Shown: positions 1 through 13,126 of the stretch, piece after piece
Layout: the number at the start of each line of letters is the position of its first letter
How positions within the stretch are numbered: the stretch's first letter is position 1
Assembly: GCA_947579665.1 (NCBI GenBank)
Contig: OX388351.1
Span: 1,612,001 to 1,676,000, forward strand
DNA from: Sympetrum striolatum
Lineage: Eukaryota; Arthropoda; Insecta; Odonata; Libellulidae
Reading direction: 5' to 3'
Length of the DNA stretch: 64,000 nt
The notes under the pieces: generated by a model
Told to the model about the DNA's origin: nothing
The model's input: only the letters and a program-made list of their open reading frames with translations
Database searches by the model: none
Translations under genes and position numbers: made by a program

Positions 1-1590
1 TTACAGGGAGTCCATGATAGAAAAGCTGGGGTTCATACACCGGAGACCATGTAGACTGTACATATCTAACGCAGCGCAGCAAGGTGTTCTATGAGCCTCC
101 TGCGCAGGTATAGCGAGTCTCGACCGTGCATGCAATTTCATGTGCAATATTTCACAAGTGTTCATAGCAGCAGCAATGCATCGTGCACTGAATAGCACAT
201 GTTTAATGCCAAAGTTGCCATTTCCGATCTTCCTTCGAAAGTTTTTAGCGCATCAATCTTCTTTCGGAATAAAGAAATAGGTTGCAAATCATTAAACGTA
301 GAGATCTACGATTATACTCTACTAATTTGAAGCCAAATATTGACAATTGCTGTTAAAGCAGCAAGTTTTTCCCACTCATTTGTCGGGTGAGGGATGCCAG
401 AGCCAGTGCAAGACAACGCATCATAGTTAATCTTAAGACCCATCTGTAAGTAACTCTTCATCATCCCTTGCCCTATGTACACCCAACACATTTATCAAAA
501 TTGTCTATTATTTTTTTTGAGAATTTCAGTTGTTGATTTGTTTCCTTCCAATCAAAATATTTAGTTGCATTTAGTTTTCAATAAATGTACGAATAAAAAT
601 TGTACGAGTTTTTATATTTTACAAGAAAATGGTTACTCTTCAAAAACAACTATCACAGCATTGTGTCCACATTTCAAGTTAATGTGTTTAGAAAAATTCA
701 CCTTTAGGCTGGAAAAAGAACACCAAGGAGTTCACGAAGGGAAAATTTTGGGAACTATGATGCCTATGAGTCTACTTTCTTCATCATTAACACATGAGTA
801 CTGTTTACTCTTCGGTAGGCTCATGCAATATAAAATTCCCTACTTAAAACCCTTTCGTATGCAAATTGTTAACTTCTGCCGTCCTAATTTTTTTTTATTG
901 CCATAAATATGCCAACCTATGACTTTGTATATAAACAGCAAATGGAATCCAATATCTTAATAGCAGCTTCTTTTGCATTTGCTCTGTAGTTAATGTTAGG
1001 GGGTCACCGGGTATTAAAACCATGCAACAGAAACTAAATCACAACAAGTATTAAATGGAGGCAATAAGAAACAATTAGCAGAATTCAACGTATTTGAACG
1101 AAAGAACCTAAATCAGAATGCCATGGTCAGAGCTGAAAGTTTGTAAAGACTACATTGGTTGTAAAATTTCACTCATGTGCTGTATGCGAATTTCTTATCC
1201 AAACGACTGTAATAGCTTTAACATAAGACTATCATTTACTACATTAATTTATTACAAATAAGTCTGCAGTGGGAGAGTGACGTTCTAAAAACAGAGAATG
1301 GTCATTTAGCATTGTAAATAGGATCATAAAACATGGGCATTAGGAGAACAGAGTACGTGTAGTATGTAAATATTAGTGTGTATTTATCGGAAGAGAAATA
1401 TAAACGCAAAGGGAACAAGGAATAACCAAATTATCAACAACAGTGGATGTTTGCTCCCTCAGAGAAGCGCGTTGGTGTCGATTTGTATACATAAATAAAT
1501 CGCAATGCTCTACGCCGTGATTCAAATAACAGGAAAGTTAAAATTGAATCCATGGTAAATTTGTGAATCCTGTCTCTAGAAAATATCCTT
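1..1590. other. Unassigned AT-rich DNA
   Basis: No coding region, RNA gene or repeat family is recognised. A minus-strand open frame in the first 200 bases starts from a non-ATG codon and shows no domain. The composition is AT-rich with short A and T runs and no terminal repeats. Confidence 0.5.
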
Positions 1591-1900
1591 TAATATTTCA
1601 AAAGGAAATCCGATTCGGTTCGTTTCCTCGCCACGTAATTTCGTTGACCATTTACGGCGCTAGCTGAAATTAAATACTGCTCGCTAAAGCATTCTATTTC
1701 CTATAAACCGGGAATTTCCAGCAGGTAATTCGTTTCCAATTAAGGAGAGAGAAGAAGCGAATTTAAAATCGCGTTGCCTCATCAATAAGTAATTAGGTCG
1801 GGAGCCGAGGGATAAGGTGTTTAATGCGATTCAAGTTTAACGATTAGCAATACTTCCGCTGCTCATCGTTAGTGCGCGCACTAATTAATTTTTGATTATT
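1590..1900. other. CpG-denser low-copy block with homeodomain-type cores
   Basis: CpG dinucleotides (TTCG, GCGC, ACGG) are visibly denser than in the flanks. Several TAATTA/TAATTAG-type cores occur, for example near 1784-1795 and 1881-1891. There is no open frame or repeat signature. Such islands in an AT-rich gene desert can be conserved regulatory DNA, but only composition is visible here. An old, decayed insertion is the alternative. Confidence 0.3.
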
Positions 1901-4220
1901 TTCTGGACTATGAGGCTAAACTTGTCCAACGTCCGCAGCCAATTTGCTAGTTATTATTTTACTTGGTGATAGTAAAAATAACGAAATTCTCTGCAGTGGT
2001 AACAAAATTATAGGCCAGATAAATTGTCGTAGTGATATTACGGGAAGGGTGAAATAGTAAAAAGTATTTGAAATTATTAGTCATTTCTTTTATTGGAATT
2101 CATTTTATATTGGGTTAGAAATAACATACTCCTTCTGCTTATTAAGATATTTACTAACAATACATGGGCTTTGATACACTGCAACTATATGCATCAATAA
2201 CAGTCAATATTGAGAGTTCAACACCTAATAGTAGCCAAAATGAATCTTTGTTTAGCGCACTATGCGTACTATAAATGATATTGAGTGTAATTAGAACTTC
2301 TTTACTAAGACCTACTAATGGTATTTATTTGAATCTCGCTTTGATGTCACTTTTAAATGTTCATTCTTTTTTGGTGAAAAATCCTCTATATGATAAGAGT
2401 ATTAATTATTCGATAAGAAATCAATTCAATATTATTACGGTATAATTAAACAAAATAAATTGAATAATGACTCGACTATGATAATATATCGACTCATTAT
2501 TACGCCATATTCACGTTCTATCAACGACTTGCGAGTAATATAGATTTATTTTAAAAATTTTGGAAGTAAAATCTAAAAGTACCACATCAATCCAATCTCA
2601 GATATCGCCGAGAGTATTTACTCCGTTCAATTAAAGAGGAAATAATCTCCCGTTCCTCTATAGACCACAAAGCGTATGATGCCATATCTTTTCAGTTACT
2701 TCGAAAAAAAACAAAATTCTCGGTGGTTTGACCAACGCATTAGTTTAATTTAAATCTTTCTCCTTTAACGCTGCTTTTGCAACCCCATCTGGTTGGAATT
2801 CAGCCACACATCCAAGCCACCTGAATTCCTTCTCTTGCATGAACCCACCCAATGGAAATCTCGTTTCTTATTATGTGACACGTCCAACGCCATCTAAGGA
2901 ACGGCCTCTCAAACCCATTCCCTACTTTTCTTCACTTTATTAGCTCTTCTACGGAATTGCTCATCTCTTACTTCCACCACTTCCCGCTGATGGTCAATGG
3001 GCACGTGGAAGCACTCGTCAATATATACAGCAGGTACCCTTCAAGTACACAGCATTGAAATGATTCAACCTCACGGTATCTACTTTGAAACTCTAGCGTT
3101 TACAACAATTCACGTATGTTTTAATCTCTAGCGATGTGACATTTTATTGTTAGCTCCATTTGATTCATATTCATCCCAACCACTAATCACATATAAGCTC
3201 TCGATTCACCTATTTTACACACATCTTTTAAAATATACTTAATTATTGTAACTGGAACAAAAATTAATTTCCCACAAATTTTTACTTATAAAAATAAGAA
3301 TACGTTGATAATCTGTACTCATTCCGTTAGATGTATGCATAGTTATCTTAGATTCGTCGTAATTTAGTAGAAGAGCTCTCATAATTGTGTGTTTTTGCAG
3401 TTTTTTTCAGATTCTTTCTACTGTTGCTATTTTATACAATTAGCAACAATTTTGGTAAAACCTGTTTCTTTAACAAATCCTACTGCGTTCTTCTCATATA
3501 TTACTTAAAATATTAAATTATCTTTAAAATATGAATTATTAATGATGTGTTATTAGGAGGAGCAGATGGTCACTGGGCTTTTTTTCCCCAAATAAGAGAC
3601 AAATAATGATAATCATATAGTAGAAAGGATTTAACTTGAGATGATTATCTTTTGGTACAAATACTAAATGGTAATTAGTATTACTGAGGGGTAAAAATGT
3701 TTGTAATTTTTTACCTGTACTATACATTTCTCAGAATAAAGGCCACTACAGTAAAAATGTCCTATTTTTTCTAAAATGAGAAGTAAATGTTAAATTGACG
3801 AATATTTTTATATGAGATAAAATACATTTTCAATAATATCGACAAGACGATATTTTTGAAACATATGAAACAGTAAAAACCGTGGTCAACGTTATTTGAA
3901 CTAATTTTACTTACGTAACTAGAATTTCCGTGAAATTGAAAATGCTTGATGAGAAAATTCCCTTTATTAATAAATAAAAAATTGGAATCCTAATCTTCAA
4001 AATATGAGGAAAAATCAGCATATAAATTATGCATAGCTTATAAATTTAAGTCACAATTCAGTCTTTTCCAGCATCCACCTCAGGAGCTGTACCGAAATAA
4101 CTCGCTACATTGCGTCCTACTGCCATTTTGAAACCGTAATTCCCAAAGTAATATTTCCGGTCCATCCTCCCTCATAGAAAATCCTCTTCCAATAATGTAT
4201 GCAGGACCAATTCGACCCGT
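1900..4220. other. Unassigned AT-rich DNA
   Basis: About 2.3 kb without a recognisable gene. The part at 2760-3110 is richer in C on the plus strand and its reverse complement gives short retroelement-like peptides, but these are too weak to call. The rest is AT-rich and featureless. Confidence 0.45.
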
Positions 4221-4460
4221 CCCATATTACATACGGATCACCTTCCTTCCCCGATATCTTTTATACACATCTCCCCGGGGCACACTTGGAATAGATACGA
4301 TTCCACTTTCCTCGGAGTACACATAACGTGCTACATTTGCTCCCTTCTTCGGGGAGTCGAGCGACCCCCCTCGAACGAAAAAAAGCAGAAGCTGCTGACG
4401 CCGAGGAAGCGTTGAATATTTGAAGGTTGGGCGGATTATCGTGAAAATGAATTTAACCGG
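4220..4460. other. CpG-denser block
   Basis: A 240-bp stretch with elevated C, G and CpG (CCCGGGGC, TTCGGGGAGTCGAGCG). A minus-strand open frame of about 80 codons crosses it but has no recognisable domain and starts from no convincing context. It is recorded as composition only. Confidence 0.3.
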
Positions 4461-5861
4461 GAGTATGTTTATTTTCAATTCCTCGGGTTATTTTGTTAAT
4501 GCGCTGTTAAGCCCAGGAATTAAAGAGACTCCTCACGAAGATTGATTCAGACCCCCTGGGGTGTGGAGAACTGGGCAGTTTTCGTCATGAAGGGCATCTT
4601 GAATTCCAAACGGATTTATATGATTATGTTTGGTACGTATATTCGTGATCTTATCATTTATTATCGTTACTGGTACATGCGTTATAAAAAAGATTTTTTT
4701 ATCGCTGTAAAAATATTTGACGAAATTTTCCCATCTTGGAATTCCGTAAATAAGTTGGTTAGTCTTTCAAACGTAATCAGAATCATCAACATAATTCAAA
4801 TGGGTCGCATAGTCTATATGCTGATGTCTGACAATGAGGCATATTTATCAATTACTCGAAAATAATTAGGATTGTAAACATAAGAATGACTTAGGAAGAG
4901 TGTTTTCACTGAAACTTATGCTATTTATAGATACATTGTAGATATTTATTTTTATCACAAGTACTATGATAACAAAAGATAACTGTACTTTATTGTTTGT
5001 GTCTTATTATAAAAATAATACCATATCATGTGAATTTATAGAAAAGTATCAACTATTATACAAGAAATACAAAATGTATATTACTGGCACCTCCTGACGA
5101 GCCAGACTAGCTAACGATGACCAAATTCTTGGTACTTTTATTGTATCGTATTTTCAGTTCTATACGTCCACGAGAAAATACAGTCTCTTTTTTATCTGAT
5201 CATCATGCTTCGCATTTTATACATGAAAAAACTAACTTTCCTTTTTCAATGTGTAAGAAGGTTTGCACTTTTAAATTGTAATGTAAAAATTTATGATATT
5301 CTTAATTGATGAAGAAATAAAAAATATAAGAATTGAAAAAATCTATAAAATTCTAGATTCTTAATAATTTTCAAATAATCTCAAAGTTTTAATTCCTTAT
5401 TATTTGCTACCATCACTAACTATATCCACCGAATAATAAATACAACAAATGTGGACTTGATGACGTAGAAGTCCATCTTCACAACAATAAAAGAGATAAT
5501 TTATCATTAAAACAGGTGACCTAATGACAACGATCAATCTTTGAAATGACCCTGTTATTAAAAAACATTTTCTGCGGAAGAAGTGCAGTATCTGTTTCGT
5601 TGAGCATTCGAGAATTAAGCAGCAGAATTTGTGATTTTTTTATTATTTTCCGAGTCGTAAAATTTTTCTCAAAAGAGAGAATCAATACAAATAACACGAC
5701 GACACGAACTGCATTATTCAAATGATATCAACATTTAGACAACATCCCCACAGCACTATACAGAGTTCCAAATTCAATAAAAGATATTATTACTATTTCT
5801 TAATCAAATATCAAATATAATTTTTATTAGCAAAGGTATGGGAATATTTGTGAAGATTTTC
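4461..5861. other. Unassigned AT-rich DNA
   Basis: No gene or repeat family recognised. A plus-strand open frame at 4542-4865 (about 107 codons) is rich in Ile, Tyr and Lys, as expected by chance in AT-rich DNA, and shows no domain. Confidence 0.45.
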
Positions 5862-5920
5862 TACCCCCCTGCCATACGCCTCTGGCGGCTCGCACATTAA
5901 ACATCTAAATATATGTAATT
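5862..5920 (+). mobile_element. LINE 3'-end fragment sharing the CCATACGCC signature
   Basis: The run CCCCCTGCCATACGCCTC followed by GGCGGCTCGCAC recurs at the 3' end of the LINE fragment at 34970-35675 (there on the minus strand) and, in shorter form, at 8103-8152. After it come A/T-rich copies resembling the ATGTAA tail units. This is the last ~55 bases of a heavily 5'-truncated insertion on the plus strand. No coding part is left. Confidence 0.55.
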
Positions 5921-6990
5921 TGACGGAAAGCATTCACGTAGATACAGGCTTTAGAATATCTAATCGCGTGTGCAGTTCTTCTTTAAGATTGTTCAACGAG
6001 GTATTTATTGATTTTTCTCAGATTGTCTACCCCATCTCGATCGAGGCATTGGTTTCTATGATCGTTTCTTAACTCTAATAGGATCGTCGCTAGCCTTGGT
6101 ACATATTTAATTAACTCAGCAATTTGCGGAGAAATTCATTGTGTGCATCAATACGATACGAATTATTACATCCTCTCTACACCCACAGATGTCACATACA
6201 TCGTCTCAGTACTTTACTACAACATATACTATTGCCACAATCTTGTAATTAGTAATAATTAATTCTCCATATTTATTTTAACTTAAACCATATTTACCTA
6301 TGTAATAAGCATCATAAATTCTTGGGCTGACAGGCTTATACAGGTTATTTTTATAAGATTATAGAAATATTAATGGACCTTTGTGATAAATGTGTCGAAG
6401 TTAGGAGGGATTTTAATGAAAAGTAAATGTTATTATATTTTAGCAAGTTTATTTTTTATATTTCAGACCGAAAAATGTTTGGCACCTACCTCGTAATAAT
6501 GGAACTTGATAATATTTTCCCATTATACGTAATTTTTTTGCTTATCAGGTTCAATTTACTTCAAACAAGTTCATAGAAATGTTCTGTATTCTCTTGTTAA
6601 CATCCTTCATGAAAGCAGTTTCAATAATTTTACAGCTTAGCGTTGAGTATGAATTGGGACAATGACAAACCCAGAGCAACTAATATTATTAACTATTCAA
6701 ATACAACCCTGAAGATGGCTGCGGTGACAGTGGCCGAAACTTTGGTGTTACACCACGAGACGACCCGGTTAGAAGCCCGAGAAAACTTCATCCAACGAGG
6801 AGGTTTGTCAACTCTATCTCTTAAAATCCTGCAGATTACAAAAATGGAAGTTAGCTTTTATGTTACCCTTCTGTTTATCTTCTTATAGGGTGTTTTCCTT
6901 CTGTGGATAGAATTTTCCTGAGTATTTCTTAGAATATTCGCATTTCTTATTTTTCCCATAAGCTACCGATTTCGAGTCGATGATTACATA
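5921..6990. other. Unassigned AT-rich DNA
   Basis: No gene or repeat recognised. The open frame at 6643-6888 has no domain. Confidence 0.45.
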
Positions 6991-6992
6991 AG

Positions 6993-7060
6993 GAATGAAT
7001 GGCCCCTTTGGCGGAACGCTCCAGTCCCAAGATCCCGGTTTCGAGTCGAAAGTTAACAAT
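6993..7060 (+). mobile_element. Possible decayed tRNA-derived SINE head
   Basis: The run AAGATCCCGGTTTCGAGTC at about 7038-7056 closely resembles the B-box segment AAGATCCCGGGTTCGA of the SINE family at 62.3-62.8 kb. A loose A-box-like TTGGCGGAACGC lies about 30 bases upstream. The characteristic SINE tail cannot be followed, so only the head may survive. A chance match is possible. Confidence 0.3.
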
Positions 7061-7500
7061 TTTCCTTTGACTCTGACAATGACAAAATCGCTACTAAAAT
7101 GTGCATTGGATGATTTTTAGTTAAGCACTCCTGGTCTCTCCGTTGTTTCCAAAAACTGGTGGTAAAAATGTAAGATTTCTTAAACCTCTAAAATATTACT
7201 TACGCCTCCCGATAACACCTCCGTAAATGTCGTAATCCAGCGTAAATTTCCACCGTATTTCGCTCTATTGAGCAATTTCCAACTTAATTTAAACTACAGC
7301 AACTATCTTGTTGCATTACATAACCACAAGCATCCAAATCTTTTTAAAATTTCTTCTGAGAAACTCGCTCTAATCTCAAAGGCAGTCAGCGTCATATTTA
7401 AGTACTCCTTAAGAATGTTTATGAAATAATGAAATAATTCTGATTGCTCTGAAAACCCTTGGGGCACACGAACTCTCAACTTTAATATGCCCGGCATTTA
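7061..7500. other. Unassigned DNA
   Basis: Mixed-composition sequence with no recognisable gene, repeat or tail. Two overlapping minus-strand open frames of 60-80 codons have no domain. Confidence 0.4.
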
Positions 7501-8060
7501 TCCTCTCTCCGACGTGGCATAGCAACGAGAATGAAGTCATTAACAAGACAAGGATAGAGCCGCAGTTTTCTACCGACCGCTCTAGTCTCCATAGATACGA
7601 TCGATCGTAGAAAAAGGCTCGAAGAAAATCAAAGAGGATTAGAGTGACCACGCACGGCTCTCATTAAGGCCATGAGGAGGTCATTTGCCTCTTTATCCGT
7701 TTCGGAGGGCGTTGTTAAAACCCGAACCATTTATATTTAAAGAGGAACCCCCCGCAGGGTTTCCTGCGCTAGGTTTCCGGATCCTGAGTGTTAATTAGGC
7801 AGCCAGAGAATTGCTCGTTTTCTATTCATGAAGACATTTTTAAGAAAGCCCCTTTTAAGGTCATTTCTATCTGCGAGTCAAAGACCTTTTCCATTGTGAG
7901 GAGGCAAAGGGCGCTGTTCAATTGTTTACCATTAGGGCGTGAATAAAGCAGGGGAGCTTCCGAGCGGATGATGCATTTTAAAAGTGTTGAAAGGTCGAGC
8001 TGAGGAAGATGCATCTCGGAAGGGATTACAGTTTCAGGAGCTATCGATGGGTGCGTGGGA
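7500..8060. other. CpG-denser low-copy block, possible conserved non-coding element
   Basis: About 550 bp with balanced base composition and frequent CpG. It contains a TTAATTAGG core at about 7791-7799, CTCATTAAGG near 7660 and a C-rich/G-rich palindrome-like CCGCAGGGTTTCCTGCG near 7752. Short open frames on both strands (7826-8014, 7984-8175) overlap without domains. Non-repetitive sequence with homeodomain-type cores suggests an enhancer-like element; this is inference. Confidence 0.3.
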
Positions 8061-8102
8061 GGATGGCACAGCGAAGGGGCTATTTACGGAACATCTCTCT
8101 AA

Positions 8103-8152
8103 ATTTACATCTTTACATGCGCCCACCATAAGGCGTATGGCAGGGGAAGCAA
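8103..8152 (-). mobile_element. LINE 3'-end fragment sharing the CCATACGCC signature
   Basis: On the minus strand it reads CCCCTGCCATACGCCTTATG, then GCGCATGTAAAGATGTAAAT. The same signature and ATGTAA-type tail close the LINE fragment at 34970-35675 and the stub at 5862-5920. This is the extreme 3' end of a truncated insertion with no coding sequence left. Confidence 0.55.
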
Positions 8153-10380
8153 GAATCACATGTCTATTTCCTTAATCGTGTACTGTCGTGTTTCATTTAC
8201 GGAAATAAGGGATTCTAAAAGAGACCACTTATAGGACCCATTACCTTTGCTTTCTCCCCAGTACCTGATTGACCGACATGGATGCATATTATTAACTACT
8301 ATTTACGATAATTTACGCAAATACCAACTACTTATTTTGGTCGCGCTTTCCTGTAGACATGTACTGAAGCCAAGATACTTTCGAGCTAGTTCGGGGTGTT
8401 TTTGTGATCACCGAAATTAAGAATACTTATCACTCCAAAGAGCAAAATATTTTTCCTCATCTTTATAATATGTCCTCGAGGGTAAAGATACAAAATATGT
8501 TTTCATATTACATTTGAAAAATATACATCTAATGCCTTGTGGGCATTATAGGGAAGGAAATTTGGCCTCAGTTCTATCATAAATGAAACAATTTAGGTGT
8601 ACCGATGGGAAGTAGAAAAATTTATCTTTGTGGAATATTCATATCAAAGCGTTTCTTAATTTTATAAAACAACATCTGGTAGTGCGGCATATCTGATAAA
8701 CAACAAACTAGAAGGTGAAAAATATAAAATGATTACGTCACCTTCCAGAAACTATACAGATAATTCGCTTTTATTTGCTGAATAATACTTGAATTCCACT
8801 CCAAAATTTGTGGCTAGTGGTAAAACCTTACTGTAATAGAAAATAAATCCATCAATTTCAAAACATTTCCATTCTCGTACTCACAGTCAGATCAGGCGTA
8901 ATGTCTGTTATAAAATAAAAAATATATTATTTTGTAAAAAATGGCATAGAAGTTTTGAGGTGTCATTATTTTACAATAATTGTCATTCACACTTTTAGGT
9001 GGCTCACCTAAAAAGAAGTAATTACCAACATCTATGCAAAAATAAAAAAATCTTGCAACCGTTCGTTTAAAAACGGAAAAAATATATCTCATATATGTCT
9101 CAGTAAGAAATAATAAAGAAAGAAAAGATTCGCAGTTTGTATCCTTGTCATTTTATGCAGAAATATTGCATATGCCAAAAATGATAATCGAAAACGTTAA
9201 AATCAAAATGGATTTAATGGCTCTGAATTTAACTTAAATATGTTACTCGTGGAGAAAATAAGCATGAAAATTCTTGGATATATAGAATGAGTTTTTGTGA
9301 TAGAATATATAAGAAGAGTTATAGAAATTCGTTTTCACTGCAAGTGTCTTAGGAATAACAATGCTCACTAAACTGGAAATATACTTATGTGGAAGACTTT
9401 TAAAGTTTCCTTCTATGATTTTTATCAGTATATTATTAGTCCATGGGATAGGCAGTTTGAAGCATCGATAAAACATCAGAAGATATGGTTCTGTGACGTG
9501 GTTGAAGGTCATTTCAAATCGCTGGAACAAAAATATTGAAAACCAAAAATATGGTATAATAACTCTTGTAATGTTTGGCTAATTATGATATGGTTATGGA
9601 CATTAAGTGGAACATTTTCCTCTTACAAAGTTGGGAAAATATATTTTGATGATAAAATACCTTTTAATAGTAATTTTGGCTACCTCCTAATTATGGTACA
9701 TGATATGTATGTTATTGAGTCAAAAGCCCTTGAAAATTAAAATAAATGTATTTTTCCAGTTAATAAATACGGTTGATGTTTTCTCTTGATAATCTTCTAA
9801 CGCTTGGTAAATGACAGTCGAGAATAAGGTGTTTGCTTTCTTTAATTCATAAGTTTACCTAACATAAAACAGAGGATATCCAAAAGGCAGTTTTAATAAT
9901 TGCAGAATCCCTTTAAGAAAATAAATTTTATATCCATAAAGAACGCGAAATCGAAACTTTATCGGATATTGCTCAAGATACACAAAATAACTAAAGGGAG
10001 CTTTCATGATGTCGTTTATTTTTTTATACTGAAAGAGTCATAAAGAGATTGAATGTGAAATTGAACTAGAAACGTTTAGTATTAATCAGCTCTCACAAAT
10101 CCTTACCTGCATGCACATATATATTCGCGAAGGTTGCACAGAAAAGAGACTTAAGCACTCAAACATTCAGTCAACGTGTTGAACTCTTGAGGCCGTTCAA
10201 AGACCCTCAGTTTTACAGCCTCCGAATAAACCTCGGCTTCGCAATCGTAAACCTCAGAATCAATAGCCGAAAGGAAATACCATTTACCCGTCCACGCATC
10301 GGCTCCTTCATGAAAAATTCAATCGAAAATTAAAAAATAAAAGGGGAATAAAAAAGACCATTCACGGACGCACAAAGCGG
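8153..10380. other. Unassigned AT-rich DNA
   Basis: About 2.2 kb of AT-rich sequence with no recognised gene or repeat. Minus-strand open frames at 8892-9092 and 9243-9530 are rich in Phe, Tyr and Ile and look like chance frames. Confidence 0.45.
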
Positions 10381-10700
10381 TAACATCCTCACTTAATCAA
10401 TCCAAAACGGCCTCTCAGAGGTGTCTCCCGCACACTCTTCAGTAATCCTCCCCTCCCTCCAAAGGAGTCCATCAAAAAAAAGCCCACGCCGCGAATCCTC
10501 ATCCACCTGCTACTTCCATCTCGCACACTTTCCTGTCCACCTCAAACGTAATATTCCCCCAACTATTTTTAGCTTCCCCAACGTCTTTTTTGCCGAGATG
10601 AAAAAAGGAGCAAACGCCGGTTGTGCACTTCCATCTTCCAGGAAAGCGTCTTTCAGAACGTCCCCAACTTTCGTGTTTTACACTCTGTGTGTCTATTAAG
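10380..10700. other. C-rich, CpG-denser block
   Basis: A plus-strand C-rich stretch with many CpG and few repeats. The open frame at 10421-10699 is Ser/Pro/Lys-rich with no domain. It resembles the blocks at 15.24, 16.6, 22.3 and 54.0 kb in composition. Function is unknown. Confidence 0.3.
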
Positions 10701-10944
10701 GGTTGTTAAGGCTGCTGAAGTGTGATGGATGTAATGGAAATGCTATTTTAGATGCGGAATCCCAGAAATATACGTCCGAGGAGGAGCTTAATGGCGTAGA
10801 CAATCGTTGTACCAAAGCAACGCTATTTTTTCGAGATTAAAATTCTTTCAAATAATTCCATATCTACGAAATTCCTTGTTAAAGTGAGCTGTTTCTTAAA
10901 TTCATATCGCAAGAATCAATAATTCGAAAAGAAATTAATATTTA

Positions 10945-10984
10945 TAATACATTATATTATATTATAATATATTATATAATATGT
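10945..10984. repeat. AT-only imperfect palindrome
   Basis: Alternating ATTATATTATATTATAATAT-type sequence that can fold back on itself. It is simple sequence, probably a degenerate (TA)n/(TTA)n tract. Confidence 0.6.
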
Positions 10985-11334
10985 AAGCAATAAAATAGGC
11001 ATCTACAAGCGACAATATAGAATGATATTTACCTGGAGACGTAAGTATAAAAATTGATTTTTGGAAAGCCTTAAAAATGTATACGGACATTTATTTAAGA
11101 AGTTAATTAATTATTTCATAGTACATATGCCGTTTGAAATCTATACAGTAACAGATGCCAAAACACAAATTTAACAGAAAAATCAGTAAAATACAATAGA
11201 TAAGACCTTTTTAAATGCGTCTGATTTATTATGCTTAGTAACCATAATTGGTGTTCAAAATTTAATTTAAGAACTTTTCTGAGATTGAATTAAGAGCGAG
11301 CATAAAATGATGATGTTAGTACAGTGTAGAATCT

Positions 11335-13126
11335 GATTATAATCAGTCGCAATCTTTCAAATCAGGCATTTTTCCAGAGAAACTAAAATACAGCATCATA
11401 AAACCAATTTACATAGAAGGACAACCTGAATTAATGAAAAATTATAGGCCCATATCCCTACTTCCAACTTTCTCCAAGAAATTTGAAATAGCTGCAAATA
11501 AACAACTTCTAAATTATTTTGAAAAAAGCAAAATATTACTTCCATGTCAACATGGATTTAGGGAAAACCATTCAACTACTACAGCTTTAACTGACGTTGT
11601 AAATAGCATCTGTAAATCCCTTGATTTATCGCAATAAACAATAGGATTAGCCTGTGATCTTACGAAAGCCTTTAATTGTGTGTGCCATACCATATTGATC
11701 AATAAATTAGAATATTACGGTGTGAAGAATGAAGCTCTTGCATGGTTATCCTCCTATCTGTCATGTAGGAAACAAAAAACATGTATTGTAAAGGATAATA
11801 AACCATACACCTAAAATGGAAAAATGTTAAAATGGGTGTGCCACAAGGATAAGTCCTGGGCCCCTTGCTCTTCATTATCTTCATGAATGATCTTTCATCT
11901 AATATCAATAAGGAGGTGATATTATATGCAGATGACACAACAGTGTTACTGAAGGACAAAAATCTTGAAGGACTAGCAAACAACCTCACATACACAATAG
12001 AGACAATGGAAAACTGGCTGACAGTAAATGGCCTGAAATTAAACTTCAAAAAAACCAATGCAGTTCATTTTAAAAGTAGTAAAAAACTGACAACTGACAT
12101 AAAACCATTTATGGAAAAAAATAAAATTAACATACATATAGAGTACTCCATGAAAATGCTTGGAGTACATTTTGATGAGCTTATGTCCTGGAAGGAACAT
12201 ATTAGTTCACTGGTTAAAAAGTTAAACAGTGCATGTTTCAATATGTCATGCATTGCCCCAACTGTAAATATTTCCACAAGATTGACAGTATACTATGGTT
12301 ACTTTTATTCAATTTTGAAATATGGTGTCATACTATGGGGAATGGCTCCTGGTTGGCAAACGGTATTTAATGTACAAAAAAAGATTATGCGGAACATGAC
12401 CTTTTCTAAATACAGAGACTCATGCAAACCACTGTTTAAAAAATATGATATCTTGACATTACCCTGCATTTACATTTATGAGGTATTAAATTATGTTCAT
12501 TCAAATAGAAAAGATTTTGAGGACGAACACAACCATAATTATGATACCAGAGGGAGAAACAATATGAATTATCCTAAACATAGAATGTCAATGTATGAAA
12601 AGACCCCATATTACATGGGAATAAAACTGTATAATAAAATTCCAAAAGAATTCAAAGAAAAGTATGGGAAAAACATAAAAACTTATAAAGAAAACCTACA
12701 TAAATTATTATCTAAAAAGTGTTACTACACAGTGGAGGAATTTTTAAATGACAATAGCTTGTGAGTGCTTCAAAGGTGTATGTAAATTTATAAAATATGT
12801 TTGCTGTTATATATATTTGTGTAATCGAGTTTTCATTTAAATGTAAGAAATTGTTATTGTGATTATGGCAATCATGTTTATGTGCATATTTGTGAATTTC
12901 AATGAAAAAATTGTAAAATCTTCAAAGATGTTGTATGTTTAGATATGTTGAATCTTTGTCAAATTGAAAAAAAAATAATAACATTTTATATCTTCTTAGG
13001 TGTAATTGTACTAGTTTAAGTTGACTACCGTATATTGACATGTCACCTATTCAGGGCAGAATTATTTTCTGTATTTGTAATGAATGTTTTTGAGACGCAA
13101 ATAAATTATTATTATTATTATTATAA
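11335..13126 (+). mobile_element. 5'-truncated non-LTR retrotransposon (LINE) with (TTA)n tail
   Basis: A truncated LINE. The first recognisable coding sequence, upstream of the YRPISL motif, begins near 11340. Reverse transcriptase coding then runs to 12764 and is followed by about 340 bp of AT-rich 3' UTR. The element closes with a TTATTATTATTATTATTAT tail at about 13105-13124. The endonuclease and any ORF1 are absent, as expected from incomplete target-primed reverse transcription. The RT arrangement and TTA tail fit the jockey/CR1-related part of the LINE tree, but the clade cannot be fixed by eye. In-frame stops and frame changes show it is dead. Confidence 0.93.
11340..12764 (+). pseudogene. 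Reverse transcriptase pseudogene
   Basis: The remnant encodes the polymerase of a LINE, which copies element RNA at a nicked chromosomal target. Visible motifs in order: SGIFPEKLK and YRPISLLPTFSKKFE with HGFRENHSTTTAL (11341-11637), DLTKAFNCVCHTILINKLE (from about 11660), GVPQG followed directly by a stop then VLGPLLFI (about 11830-11875), and the catalytic YADD at 11925-11936. A thumb region and a C-terminal connection follow, ending in a stop at 12762-12764. Lesions: TAA at 11635-11637; a further stop near 11812 and a frame change between there and about 11830; TAA inside the usual PQGS motif near 11850. From 11865 about 300 codons remain open. No RNase H or zinc knuckle is seen after the RT. 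This is a clear pseudogene. Confidence 0.93.

Noticed and set aside
2760..3110. Minus-strand reverse transcriptase remnant
   Set aside because: Short peptides in the reverse complement look faintly LINE-like, but no conserved motif could be anchored and stops are frequent.
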